Assembly (NCBI GenBank): GCA_020740775.1
Contig: JAHEWK010000011.1
Location: forward strand, 620,001 to 684,000
Length of the DNA stretch: 64,000 bases
Reading direction: 5' to 3'
Source of the DNA: Ilyonectria destructans
Lineage: Eukaryota; Ascomycota; Sordariomycetes; Hypocreales; Nectriaceae
The position numbers and the translations under genes were made by a program. The notes under the pieces were generated by a model. It had not been told where the DNA came from. It searched no databases and saw nothing but the letters and a program-made list of their open reading frames with translations. Shown here piece after piece: positions 33,131 to 44,629 of the stretch (positions within the stretch are counted from its first letter, which is position 1; each line of letters begins with the position of its first letter).

Positions 33131-34153
33131 ATGTCGTCACTCCCCAAGACTTACAAGGCCGTCGTCCTCCAGGCGGCCAACACGCCCATGACGCTCGCAG
33201 ACGTCGAGCTCAAGCACCCCACCAAAGGCGAGGTCCTCGTCAAAGTCCTTGCGTGCGGCGTCTGCTTCTCGGACGTCGCAACGGCCAACGGCCACATGGG
33301 CGACGTCTTCCCCCGCGTGCCCGGGCACGAAATCGTCGGTGACATCGTCGAGGTCGGTGAGGGCGTGACCCGGTTCAAGGGCGGCGAGCGCGTGGGCGGA
33401 CCGTGGCACGGCGGCCATGACGGCGAGTGTCGCCAGTGCCAGCGCGCCCAGTTCCAGATGTGCGACAACAGGGCCGTCAACGGCGTGAGCAGGGACGGCG
33501 GCTTTGCCGAGTATGTCCTCCTCCGCGCCGAGGCCGTTGTCCAGGTCCCCAAGGAGATGGACCCGGCCGATGCTGCTCCTCTACTGTGTGCCGGCGTTAC
33601 GGTCTTCAATGGCATTCGCAAGTTGGGTGTTGAGCAGGGCGCCATCGTAGCCGTCCAGGGCCTGGGCGGGCTTGGCCATCTGGCAGTGCAGTACGCCAAC
33701 ACAATGGGCTACGAGGTTGCGGTTCTCTCATCAGGCGACGAAAAGGCCGTGTTTGCAAAGGAGTTGGGCGCCCACCATTACATCAACACCAAGACCAGCG
33801 ACCCTTCAGTCGAGCTCATGAAGTTGGGCGGCGCCTCCATCATCGTCCAAACCGCTCCCAACCCCAAAGTCATGGGCCCTCTTGTCGCCGGCCTCGCACC
33901 AGGAGGCAAGCTCCTCAGCCTCGCCCCCGTTGGCGCTGTGCCAATTGATACCGTCACGCTCGTGAGCAAGGGCGCAAGCATCCAAGGTTGGCCCAGCGGC
34001 CACGCCCTCGACAGCGAGGAGGCTATCCGATTCGCCATGGTGCACAATGTCAAGTGCATGATTGAAAAGTACCCCTTTTCCAAGGTGCAAGATGCTGTGG
34101 ATAGCTTGGTTGCTGGCAAGCCGAGATTTAGAAATGTCTTGGTCATGGAGTAG
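33131..34153 (+). CDS. Zinc-dependent alcohol dehydrogenase (MDR family)
   Basis: NAD(P)-dependent medium-chain dehydrogenase/reductase, probably cytosolic, acting on an alcohol or aldehyde not predictable from sequence. Single exon, 340 aa. Catalytic zinc ligands C45 (CGVCFSD), H66 with E67 (PGHEIVG) and C153 are present. Rossmann turn GLGGLGH at 177-183. The structural-zinc loop reads D97-x2-C100-x2-C103-x7-C111, so the first of the usual four cysteines is Asp. The family's bacterial AdhP-like members have nearly the same length. Convergent with the FAD oxidase gene, stops 116 nt apart. Confidence 0.9.
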   Translation: MSSLPKTYKAVVLQAANTPMTLADVELKHPTKGEVLVKVLACGVCFSDVATANGHMGDVFPRVPGHEIVGDIVEVGEGVTRFKGGERVGGPWHGGHDGECRQCQRAQFQMCDNRAVNGVSRDGGFAEYVLLRAEAVVQVPKEMDPADAAPLLCAGVTVFNGIRKLGVEQGAIVAVQGLGGLGHLAVQYANTMGYEVAVLSSGDEKAVFAKELGAHHYINTKTSDPSVELMKLGGASIIVQTAPNPKVMGPLVAGLAPGGKLLSLAPVGAVPIDTVTLVSKGASIQGWPSGHALDSEEAIRFAMVHNVKCMIEKYPFSKVQDAVDSLVAGKPRFRNVLVME

Positions 34154-34269
34154 GTCGAGCAGTTATAGCTGGAGTGGATTGGCGTCGAGGAGTGAAAAAT
34201 ATGGGCGGTGGTTGAATATTAAAATTATTACTTTATCAGATCCAAGACTACCAAGAATGGTGATTCCAA

Positions 34270-35760
34270 CTATGGCTTGAAACCACCTGTTCTATCTCTG
34301 AAGAGCCCATTAGGATCGACCTGGGCAGCCACCGTCTTGACCAACTGGTGATGTTCAGGACGCAGCCGTCCGAAATAGTCCTGGGAGTAGTATCCGTCGT
34401 TCATAAACAAGGGAAGAAGCACATCTCTCTCCAAGACGCCATTGTCCTGCCACTCGAGAGCACGACTCCGGATGCCACCAAAGGTATTCTTCATGGCCTT
34501 GTCAATCTTCTTGGTGTCTGCTTGCAGGAGATAGCTGTAGTTGAGCTCGAAAATGATACGGTCAACGTCGTCCTCCATGTCCAACAAATCGAAGCCCTTC
34601 TCTCGTGAAATCTTGGCCATGCGCTTGGGGAACGGCTGGTAGGCGATCACCACGGCGACGTTGGCCACGCCCATGACGGGCTGCGAGATGTTGCGCCAGA
34701 ACTGGTGGATGCCGCCCAGCACCTCGACGCCATTAGCGGCTGACGGCAGGGGAATCGTCTCGGTGGCGATGGTGTAGATGGAGCCCTTGATGACGAACTG
34801 GTTGTTGCTCGTCATGAGATCCGAGTACGACCGCGTCTTGGCCGTGCTGGTGAGCGGTCCCACGCTGGTGAAGTTGTCAAACGTGCCTGCTGGAACGACA
34901 GGTCCATCGTAGAAGATGAACATGGTCCAGATGTCGACCAGGCCCACTGCGGTGCGTTCTGCGGTGAGGATGATGGCCGCCTTGTCGTCGGTGTTGTACT
35001 CTGTAAAGTCACGGAGCGCCTTGAGCAGCCTGGCGTCCGTCTTCTCGCTGCGGGTGAAGATGAGGGTGCCACCGTAGATTTCGCCTTGCTTGTAGCCCTG
35101 CAGCAGAAACGACGTCACAACGCCAAAGTTGTTGCCGCCGCCCTTGAGGACTTTGAAGAGATCCGAGTGCTTCGTCTCAGAGGCCGTGACGATGGTGCCG
35201 TTGGCCAGTACGACTTCCATCTCGAGGATAGAGGACATGGCCCATCCGTACTGCTGGGTCAGAAAGGAGAGGCCGCCGCCGACCATGTAGCCCCCGACGC
35301 CGACGTTGCCGATACGGCCACCAACAGCAGTCCAGCCCGTACCGTCAAGCTCGCTTGCAACATCGTCCCAGCGGTTTCCCGGACCGACTCTAACACGGCC
35401 AGTCTTGGGATCGAGGATGATCTGATCGAGCTTCTTGGTGGAGATGAGCGGGCCGCCGGCGATGCTGGAGAAGTAGTCGTTGGGGTTGTGGCCTCCCGAC
35501 TTGACGGCAAAGTGCTCGTCGTTGTCGCTCAGGATGGTCAGGATGCTGGCGACTTCATCTGCGGTGGATGGATAAAGAATGCACGAGGGCTTCAGGGCGC
35601 CGCAGGACGTGGACCAGTACTCGGTCTGCTCGGCCGTGTAGGAGAGCTGCAGTCTCTTGGAACTGTCGATGTTGCTCAGGGCCTTGACGGATGCACAAGT
35701 GTCGGCTTGCACAAGTGCAGCCAGGATGGAGGCGGCGGCGGCTAGCGAGAACCAACCCAT
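34270..35760 (-). CDS. Secreted FAD-linked oxidase, berberine-bridge-enzyme type
   Basis: Flavin oxidase of the PCMH/BBE superfamily; members oxidise sugars, alcohols or alkaloid-like compounds with O2. Single exon, 496 aa. Signal peptide MGWFSLAAAASILAALVQAD. FAD-domain segments: KSGGH with H91 as the likely covalent FAD ligand, GRIGNVGVGGYMVGGGLSFL, and GGGNNFGVVTSF. The second covalent site (a Cys in the GxCxxV-type motif) is not seen; the corresponding segment reads GNVGVGG, so a mono-covalent flavin is more likely. The C-terminal BBE motif is present as GYYSQDYFG and NGLFRDRTGG. Fungal paralogues occur both in secondary-metabolite clusters and as secreted oligosaccharide oxidases; no cluster is seen here. 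Confidence 0.9.
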   Translation of the reverse strand: MGWFSLAAAASILAALVQADTCASVKALSNIDSSKRLQLSYTAEQTEYWSTSCGALKPSCILYPSTADEVASILTILSDNDEHFAVKSGGHNPNDYFSSIAGGPLISTKKLDQIILDPKTGRVRVGPGNRWDDVASELDGTGWTAVGGRIGNVGVGGYMVGGGLSFLTQQYGWAMSSILEMEVVLANGTIVTASETKHSDLFKVLKGGGNNFGVVTSFLLQGYKQGEIYGGTLIFTRSEKTDARLLKALRDFTEYNTDDKAAIILTAERTAVGLVDIWTMFIFYDGPVVPAGTFDNFTSVGPLTSTAKTRSYSDLMTSNNQFVIKGSIYTIATETIPLPSAANGVEVLGGIHQFWRNISQPVMGVANVAVVIAYQPFPKRMAKISREKGFDLLDMEDDVDRIIFELNYSYLLQADTKKIDKAMKNTFGGIRSRALEWQDNGVLERDVLLPLFMNDGYYSQDYFGRLRPEHHQLVKTVAAQVDPNGLFRDRTGGFKP

Positions 35761-36397
35761 TGTAGTGCAAGGAGTTACCTGAAGCTATTCGGGCAAGAGA
35801 CTGAGTTGTTCAATTAAGCTTGCCCCGAGACAACCGAAGGGCATCAAGACACCTTATAGTTTCCGCACCAGGGCGCCATGGCTGTTTTAAAGAGCCGGTC
35901 TCCAACGCCGGCAGTGTTCGAGTCCGCATTTACGAGGAGCAAGACAAGGGCTTGACGCCTCGTAGCGCTGGTTGGTTCAGTCTCACGACGGCGCGGGTCT
36001 GGGAACGTCCATGCTTTGCGAAGAGGAAACAAGGTGCTAGAGACAAGGTGCTAGAGGAGACAAGGTGCTAGAGGAAACAAGGTGCTCGAGGAAACAAGAA
36101 GCCGCTGCGGCCGAAACATTGGACAAGGGAGCCCCTGGTTGCGTGGGTAATGGCTGCAAGGTGATGTGTGGTGGAGTTGAGGGGGTGAAATTGAGAGGAT
36201 GAAATTGAGAGGTGACCCACAGACGGCATTTGATGGGTAAGTTAGTCTAGCTGCCGCACTGACGATGGAGTCTTACACAGGTATCACCAATACATCAAAG
36301 ACGTAAAACACCACAGACAACAGACACAGATATCACACCAATATTTGCATCTGCGCAGTCTTCTCCTCTGTGGCTTGTAACTAGCTGTGCACATGGA
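35761..36397. other. Divergent promoter, FAD oxidase / M3 peptidase
   Basis: 637 nt between divergent starts. It contains a cluster of 17-bp-like repeats (36022-36098) and a doubled TGAAATTGAGAGG word near 36186-36213. Confidence 0.5.
36022..36098. repeat. Imperfect tandem repeat, ACAAGGTGCTAGAGG-like units
   Basis: Four to five copies of a 15-17 nt word built on ACAAGGTGCTAGAG, with G/A changes and small length differences between copies. It lies in the divergent promoter. Confidence 0.85.
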
Positions 36398-38672
36398 ATG
36401 TCCACGATCAAACTCATCCCCCGCCTCATCTCACCTCTCATCTCCCGCCCGCGTGTCTCACCAAGACACACCGCAGCTCGGACGATCGCAATGGCGTCTA
36501 CACTCAAATCCCCACCGCAATCTCCTCCAGACTTTGCCATCGCGCCCGCCCAGCTGCTCAGCGAGACGCAGGCGCTCATCGCCGCGTCCGACGCCCTGCA
36601 GGACTCCCTGGCGCAGCGCCTGACGCCCGCGGATGCTACCTTCGCCAACGTGCTGCTTCCGCTGCTACACGACGACCACCGCGCCGCGCGCCGCCTGTGT
36701 ATCTTCCGCATCTTCAGCTCCGTTGCCGAAGCCCCCGAGCTCCGTGATGCCGCCCGCACGGCCGAGCAGCTGACGGCAAAGGCCAATGCCGCCGGGCTGA
36801 TGCGCCGCGACATGGCTGCGCTGGTGGCCGCCGTGTACGACAAGCACCGCTCCGGCGAGCTGCATCTCGACGACGAGTCGGCGTACAAGCTCTTCAAGAC
36901 GCACCGCGCCTACCAGAACGCCGGCGCCGGCATCCCCGACCACCAGCGCGGCGCGTACATGGCCGCCGTGGAAGAGCGCAACAGCGTGCTCGTGGCCGCG
37001 CGCAAGACGCTCAGCGAGACGGACGAGGGCGTCTGGTTCACGCGCGCCCAGCTCGCCGGCGTGCCCGCGAGCGCACTGGACACGATGGATGCCGAGGACG
37101 ACAGACTCAAGGTGACGTTCAAAAAGGGCCACCTGTTCCCCGTCATGAAGCACGCCACCGACGCCCGCACGCGCAAGGCCCTGCACGTCGCCAAGGAGAA
37201 CCGCTTCCCGGAGAACGTCGAGGCGCTGCAGCGGGCCGTGGCGCTGCGGGACGACATCGCGCGGCTGCTGGGCTTCGCGAACCACGCCGCGCTCAAGATC
37301 GAGGACAAGATGGCGCCCAGCGTGGAGAGCGTCATGGCCCGTCTGAACAAGCTCCGCACGCAGCTGCAGCCGCTGGCCCGCACGGAGATCGAGACGCTGT
37401 ACGCGCTGAAGAAGGCGTACATCGCCGAGCACGGCAGCGCCGAGGACGAGGCAGATGCGCCGACGTTGAACGCCTGGGACTGGGCCTTTTACGCGCGCAT
37501 CCTAGAAAAGGAGCGGTATTCGGTCGATTCGCTGCTCGTGTCTGAGTACTTTGAAGTGCAGCACAGTCTCGAGGGTATGCTGCGTATCTTTGAAGAGCTG
37601 TTTGGACTCGTCTTTGTGCCGACTGAGGCGCCGACCTGGCACAAGGATGTCACTGTCTACTCTGCCTGGGACTCGGACGAACAAGGAGGAGGCTTCCTGG
37701 GCTATCTCTACCTCGACATCTACGCGCGAGATGGAAAATACTCTGGGGCACACTGCTCCCTCGTCCAACCGGTACACCCCATCCCACCCACTTACACCCT
37801 TAGCCACATCTAACATCCCAGGGCTTCACAACCGAGCAAAACACGCGCCACTTCCCCTCGTCCTCGCTCGTGTGCAGCCTCATCCGCGTCGCCGGCAAGC
37901 CCACGCTGCTGCAGCACTCGGAGCTCAAGACCATGTTCCACGAGCTGGGCCACGCCATCCACAAGCTCGTCACGCGCACCGCCTACAGCCACGGCTGCGC
38001 CCGCGACTTTGTCGAGATCCCCAGCATCCTGCTCGAGAACTGGATCTGGGTCCCGCGCGTGCTGCGCCGCCTGGGTCGCCACTACAGCTACCTGGGTCAT
38101 GAGCAACGCGCCTTTTGGCTGGCGCGGAATGGCGGCGACGAGACCGGTGAGATGCCGTCCGAGACGCTCCCTGAGAAACTCGCCGAGGACCTCGCCAGGA
38201 CAAAGCACGTCAGCGGCGCCCACGCCATGCTGCACCAGGTCTTCCTTGCGCTGTTCGACTTGACCATCCACAGCGCAGCCAGCCCGGAAGCGGCACGGGC
38301 AATAGACACAACAGCTCTATGGAACAAGAGCAAATCAGAGATTTTGGGACTACGCACAACCAATGGAATCGGCCAGGCGTCGTTTGCCCATCCCTTCCGA
38401 GCATACGATGCGTCTTACTTTACCTATGCCTTGTAAGTCCAGACCACGCTGCAGCCCTCACATCTAACCCCGATAGGTCCAAGGTATTTGCTACCGACCT
38501 GTGGGTGAGCTGCTTCAAAAACAACCCAATGGACGCAGAAGTTGGACTCAGATATAGACGGTGTGTCTTGGAGCCCGGAGGCGGCCAGCCCGAGGGCCTG
38601 AGTCTGAAAAACTTCCTTGCCAGAGACCCCAGTGACGAAGCATACTACTCCGAGGTCTCTGGGTCACCGTAG
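36398..38672 (+). CDS. M3-family oligopeptidase (thimet/saccharolysin-like)
   Basis: Zinc metallopeptidase that cleaves short peptides in the cytosol and/or mitochondria. Three exons: 36398-37771, 37822-38432 and 38477-38672, 726 aa. The zinc motif HELGH is at 498-502 with the M3 context MFHELGHAIH; the third ligand Glu lies in the following FVEIPSILLENW block. GGFLGYLYLDIYARDGKYSG before intron 1 and GQASFAHPFRAYDASYFTYAL before intron 2 are family signatures. The first 31 residues (MSTIKLIPRLISPLISRPRV) are basic and lack acids, like a presequence; a second Met at residue 32 (MASTLK) would give a cytosolic form. An earlier ATG at 36393 is out of frame and overlaps the start. Confidence 0.92.
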
Positions 38673-38781
38673 ATAACGAATGATGCATTATGAATGGCCA
38701 ATCGGCGCGTATTATTGTAAATGCACAACGCCTGTGCAAAGAGGGTATCATAGCGCTCTATCTTTGTACGCATTACTTCGT

Positions 38782-41700
38782 TTAATGCACCAGCCTCTGC
38801 CGCGGGAATGGCGCCGCTTCCACGTCGACCACTATCAACCCCTTCTCATTCAATGACGTTCCGTGATCCGTGATTGGTGTAAACTTCTTCGTATGTGCCA
38901 CTTCCTGTCGACTAACTCGGGCCTCGTCCCTGGGAATCCACAGCACAGGTTTGGGCAGCCAGAGCTCCGGGGGCCAGTAACTCGAGAACGAGTGATCTTC
39001 TGGGTACGCCGTGTCGGGAAGGTCGTCGTTGGGAATCAGTTTGCGCAGGGCAAGGAAGTCATCGTAGATCTCCGGGTGCATCCATCGCTTCAGGAAGCTA
39101 GGGGGCTCGTCCGAACCCTCTTCGTTTCCTGCAAGGCCCAACTTGTTCAAAAAACGCATCAGACCCGAGTCTTCAGCTTGCGCCTTTAGCTTCTCCTTGG
39201 TGCTCGACTTGAGCCAGTCGGTAAGAGCCGACCCCATGCCACTCGCGCCCTCGATGGCTCTGTCGGTTGGCAGCGGCGCACCGTCATCGTCGATGTCGGA
39301 TAGGATATCCAACTCGTCTTCGCCAAAAGCCAACTCCGTGTCGTAATAATCATTAGCAGTACCTGCATCAATGGCTGGGTTCGCTTCAGCCTGCTTCCGT
39401 GCTTCAGCGGCAGCCTTTTCCTCCTCTTGCAACTCTTCTTCCAGCGACAATGTTTGCGGTAGATTCTGCAGCAGCGGCGTGATGGCGTCGCTAAGTGAAA
39501 GATGGACGAGACCGGTAAAGACGAAGAACATGAGCATCATAACCATTGGTATGAAGGCAAACTTTAGCGCGAACAAGCCGACAAGACAAATCTCTGCCAT
39601 GTAGAGCCCGACAATGATGTGGAGCAGAGCACGTGGATAAAACAATCCTTTGGTATCCAGCTCAGAATCGAAGACGTAGAGGATATTGTATCGATAAATC
39701 AGGCCGACAAACGACATGCCTCCGCAGGCAAATAGAAGCACCAAAGGCGCAATGCAGGCATAACTAAGAGCTGCATCCTGTTAGTCTTGTCCAGGATATC
39801 CAGGAGTATCTTACCAATGACGGCCATGTTTGTATAGACCGGGTACACACCACCAAAGCGTGGTGGACGCAGGGTATACCACACATTGAAGCGGGCCCTC
39901 GGAACCTGGGCGATTTTGGAAAATATAAACTGTCGCAGTAGTTCAAAGATGTGCAGGATGCCCGTAGCACCAACAGCCAAGCATTGCACAAGGATGTAGG
40001 ACAGATAAAAGTTTGACGCCTTGGGAAGGTTCTTGGCAAGAAGATCCTTGGCAGAGACGGGGTTCTTGAGGATGTCCATAAAGGCGGCCGAGGCAGCAGA
40101 TGTGATTGTGGTGATGAGGAAAACCTGAACGACTTGGAAAGCGAAATATGCGTTTTGGACGAAGAGTTCGACCAAGACCAGGGATGGAACTCCTGCTTGA
40201 ATGGCACATACTAAGGAGAGTCAGCGAAGTAATGACTTGGAATTGTGATGCATACCTCTCAACATTGCTGGCACTAGGGACATCCAGAAGGATAGGGCAA
40301 TGGCCGGAACGAAACCTTGCAGGAAGCCAAGGATAGGTTTCGGCAGCAAGGTCAGCCACGTCAGGAAAAAGACGTTTTTGGCCAAAAAGGAGACGTTGGA
40401 GACGATGCCAATGAACACACACGGGACGGCCCAGAAAATGATGGCGACGATGACAAGACCCATGATGAGGAACCGGCGGATAATGCGCTCCCACCACTTC
40501 ATCCTCAGAGCACTCCAAACCACCTCGTCTGGGCGGATCCCTAGGATACGCGGAGCCATTTGAAGGGGACGGTGGTGAGCGACGGCCTGGTGGGCGGCCT
40601 GGGCACTCTGCTGTGAGTCAAACTCGATGAACGCGGCTGGGAGAGCAGAGCCATCGCCTCGGCGTAGCTGACGACGCAGCTTGAAGATTTCCACGTTCAA
40701 GTCCTTCAATCGGGTGCGGCACCACCTGATGGTGTCGACACGGCGTCCATAGTTGGCCAGAGGTCGGTGATGCGGCCGGGCCGTGACGGGGATCCATTGA
40801 GCGGCTACAGAGCCACGAACGTCGGGGATATCTGGATCGAGTCCGTAGGGATGGACATAGTCTGGGTCCTCGACCTTTTCGAGCGGGTCCTGGAAGGTGT
40901 TTGGGTTTGGGGAGAACTCGGTCACGCTTGACCCAAGTTCTGGACCAGCTTCGACTCGACGGGTTAGCTCGGGCTCATCCTCAGTATCGGGTAGTCGTTC
41001 AACATCGGGAGTTGGGTCGACGTCAGGGGCGGTTGTGAAAGACGTGGGTGAGGGAGGATCGGAAGCTTCGACGGATGTGGAATTGGAAGAGGCCGTTGTT
41101 GCAGACGATTTTGGCAGTTGCTTATTACGGGCCTTGTTCGCCTTTTTGATAAGCTCGATCTCGGCCTTTTCGAGGCGAATAGCCGTTTGTTCTCGCTCCT
41201 CGACAAGTTTTACCAAAACTTTCGAGGTCCTAGGAATCCAGACACGCTTGACGGAGTCGCCGTAGAGTTTGCGGATGCGGGCTTCGTCGAGATACTTGTT
41301 GGGGACGCTGGTGAGGAGGACAGTCCTAGAGGACAGGCGCTGGGCATAGTGGGGAGACGAGAGATATGCCTGGCGGACGTTGATGTAGTAGATGCACTCT
41401 CTTGAAATAGTAAAGAGGACGAATCCTAACAAGGTCAGTGGTCGAAAAGGACAAGCAAGGGACTAAATTACCAAAGTACACCCAGGCGACAGCAACGTGA
41501 GCATATAGGCGCTTGGCTTCCTTGACATTACCGAGGGTCAAAATATCGAGCTGTTTAGAATTGTTGCCTCCAGTAATGTGGACGGGAAACAGGACGGGCC
41601 AGGTGATGCAAATGCCAGCGAAAAAGATGTTGCGAAGGACTTTAAGATAGCGCAGAAAGAAGTAGCCATCGATGGAGCCATGGTTCAGGATAAAGGTGTC

Positions 41701-42188
41701 TGGGATTTGGAAGAATGGTTTGACCCAGTTAAACCAGCCCGATGGTAGGGTAGGACTAGGGATACTATCACGACATGTTACCAACAAGTTACGGTGGCAC
41801 GGCATGGCAGTTCGAGCGACTGGTTGAGTTTACTTACTGGGGAGAACGCAAGCCAGAATTGGCTCGAGGGGAGTAGACACGGCGGGCTCTAGGTCGGAGA
41901 AAGGTGAAGAGGATGAGACAGACGGCGGCATAGACGACAACAGGGATAAAGGTTGCGCCAAAGGAAGCTAAAGAAGCCGACTTGGAGTTGGACGAGGTAC
42001 TGAGGGTGCCGCCATCAGAGCCATCTCTTGCGGAGCCTGTGCGAGAGTCACCGGAGTTCTAAAAAGGTGTTAGGATACGGTCAAGTAGTGATGATTGAGT
42101 GCCTGGTGGTGTTGAGGAACCAAGACAGGCGGCAACGCACAACATCGAGCCTCTCGACGAGGTGGGCGACAGAGGATGTTATCCCCAT
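38782..42188 (-). CDS. CSC1/RSN1-like DUF221 membrane protein
   Basis: Member of the OSCA/TMEM63/CSC1 family: hyperosmolality- or stretch-gated cation channels or lipid scramblases, about 11 membrane spans; yeast Rsn1 relatives sit in the plasma membrane. Six exons: 42141-42188, 41838-42058, 41472-41764, 40256-41425, 39815-40210 and 38782-39770, 1038 aa. The first exon supplies MGITSSVAHLVERLDV. Span one is in FIPVVVYAAVCLILFTFL; the LPSGWFNWVKPFFQIPDTFI block is diagnostic. The cytosolic loop (about 240-470) includes TVLLTSVPNKYLDEARIRKL, an RNA-recognition-like fold, with an acidic, Ser/Thr/Pro-rich insertion. RSVAFMD-type channel helices follow, and a long acidic C-terminal tail ends RQRLVH. 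All joins keep phase. Confidence 0.92.
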
Positions 42189-42734
42189 GCTAGGAGAGGA
42201 GACTCAACGACTCAGGAGAGGTGAGTGAGGGTAGTTGCAGTCTGAGTTGCCGATGAAGGAGGAAATCAGTTGGTGAAGCGAGGCTGGGACTCGGCAAGTT
42301 GAAGGTAAAGCCGGCGGTCACAGTCGCATGCGTGGCGGCATTGTCACCTTACGACAGAGAAGATGTCGACGACGGCAAGGAGGCAGCCCGGCATCTGAAG
42401 GGACGCAACTCGGCACAAGGCGTCGGGGGAGGTGAGGATGGCAGATGGCAAGGCTGCTGTAGGTGATGGGATGGCAGGTCGATGGTAGGTGGACGAAACA
42501 AAAGGTGGGGGGGAGAGAATGTCGGGATGTTTGAGAGGAGGCAGAGTGCGTGATGTCGCGTCCCCGGTTGGTGAGGTGCCACTGTGCGGGCGGATTCCCA
42601 GCGATGCAGTAGCGTAGGGGTCCCCTGTGGCCTGGGCCGTCTCTTCGCTTGGGTGCTAGGCCTAGTGGGGGTGATCAGCCGTGCCTCGGGAAAGAGGAGG
42701 TCGAGTTTGTGAGTTGTCTGTCTGTGGGTATCTG

Positions 42735-42795
42735 GTGTGTGTGTGTATGTATGTGTGATGTATGTGTATACGCATGTACGAATATACGTACAATA
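42735..42795. repeat. GT/ATGT microsatellite
   Basis: Imperfect GTGTGTGTATGTATGTGTG-type run continuing as GTATACGCATGTACGAATATACGTAC. Simple-sequence tract, likely in the CSC1-like promoter. Confidence 0.8.
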
Positions 42796-43295
42796 TAATA
42801 CCTGTTGGTCGTGGCCAAGAAAGACGCAGCTGATGATGGACACCCAGACGTGGAAGCCCTCTGCTGACGGCGGGCTTCGTTCGGCCTACACAAAGAACCA
42901 TTCCTTCAATTGGCAACCCAACGCCAACCCAATTCCACTACGCGGGTACTGTACTACAAGGTACACCCATCAGGGACCAGGGGGAGCTCCGAAGCGATTT
43001 TAATCCCTGTGCGCGGTCGCCGGTCGCTTCAGCGTGCAAACGGCAGCCAACCACCGCCTGTTCGGGGGGCATCCCGTCGGGGTCAGGGCTGTTGGACAGG
43101 ACAGCCGACAGCTTTTTGCACACCATCCATCCGGATACAGCATCGAAAAGGGCAATCAGCAGTCAAATCTCTTCTCGCGAGGAGTGACCAATCTCGAACC
43201 CCATCGCGATCCCTGCCCCCCATCAAACCCAGCCGCCAATCACACGCGGAAATCGCACCCGCCCTTCGGCTAGCGCCACTAGTGCCCTACAGCAA

Positions 43296-43324
43296 CAGGG
43301 GCCACAGGGGCCACAGGGGCCACG
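43296..43324. repeat. 9-bp tandem repeat, three copies
   Basis: The unit ACAGGGGCC is present three times in a row. Confidence 0.85.
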
Positions 43325-44629
43325 CTTCCAGCGCCCAGGCCAAGGGTCAGGTCACCTTCAGGGTCCCTCCCCATCACCTCCCCATCCGCCACGCCTGGAT
43401 CGAGCTTTGCCAGCATGAGGGCCCCATCACCGTGGCGACGCTTCTATTGGCCTGGCGGCGGAGATGCCGTTCTTAACTGCGTTCAATGATATGATGACTG
43501 CATGCGTGCCGCAGACGAGCTGCGACCCGTCATGACAAGTCAACTCATGAATCGGGGCTGAATGCGCCACAACTGCTCTGCTGGCCCCCCCTATCGACGT
43601 CAGCCCCAGCCAGTCCCCAACGGCGGTCCCGAAAGTTAGACCTGCGCCGCGTCGCCTCGCCCCGTGGAGTCGAGCTTTGTGCTGACCGACTTTCACTAGT
43701 TTGCAAAGAACGAGGAAGAATGAGGCCCTGGAATTCAGATCCCCTTCCCCATATCCCACCATCCACGTCATCTGGCTGCCTCCCCAGGCCCAGACTACTG
43801 CTGCACATGCCTCGTCCGCGCTACGGGCCTCCCCAACGGCGTGCTGTATGTCTCACTTCCCCTCCCTAGCTCTTCAACTGCCACCTCGTCTCCATCCAAG
43901 AGCCGGCAATTGTCAATCGTGCTTCCTCTGTGGTACATTGTAGCGCAGTCATTGATTAACAGGTACCCGATCTCAAGATATGCACCTTCGCCTCACAAGG
44001 CGTTGAACCTTTATTAGCCTTTCAACCCCCGCTTGTACCTGTCCCTGCGCCTCTGGATCGCCCAACTCTAACCTAACCTGTCCCCTGGGTTCAGCCGATA
44101 ACCAGAAATCGAATTCACACGTTAAGTTACCATGTACAGACCAAGACGGAAGTGTAATCTACGTACCAATATCTACATAGTATGACACCATGACACCAAA
44201 TGACAACCTCGCCATCTCGCTTCCGCCACGTTAGTCCCCAGATCCCTACACTCCAGTGACCTCTCCAGTGACCTCTCCAGTGACCCGTCTACTCTGCGCG
44301 TCTCACCCAGCCACTCCCATGCACGGCGATATCAACGTCATCCATCAAATGAGGGTACAAATGCCTGCCCTTGAGCCATCATGTTGCGCCAAGTCCACCC
44401 TCGCTTAGCCGTTACCGCGTCTGTGCGCTAATAATCCTCCTTGGCGCTATTACCGTCGATCAAGACCAGCTCGGTTTCGGAAAACAACCCGTTTCTCAAG
44501 ACGGACATATCATCTATTCTAAGTTACTTCATTATTCCCAACTCAGCTGAAACAAGAGTGGCGAGGCCGCATTGGTTACGGGTATCTAAAAGTACAAACC
44601 TTCAACATTCAGCTCCACGCCAAACCCAC

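Larger units (their letters stand above)
42189..44629. other. Intergenic, no gene recognised
   Basis: 2.4 kb between the CSC1-like start and the stop of the next minus-strand gene. It holds a GT/AT microsatellite at about 42735-42795, a 9-bp GGGGCCACA triplication near 43296-43324, and a 12-bp CTCTCCAGTGAC-like triplication near 44252-44285. Open frames here look random. Confidence 0.5.

Noticed and set aside
33131..35760. Secondary-metabolite cluster from the dehydrogenase and FAD oxidase
   Set aside because: Only two possible tailoring genes, convergent, with exosome and peptidase genes beside them and no synthase or transporter.
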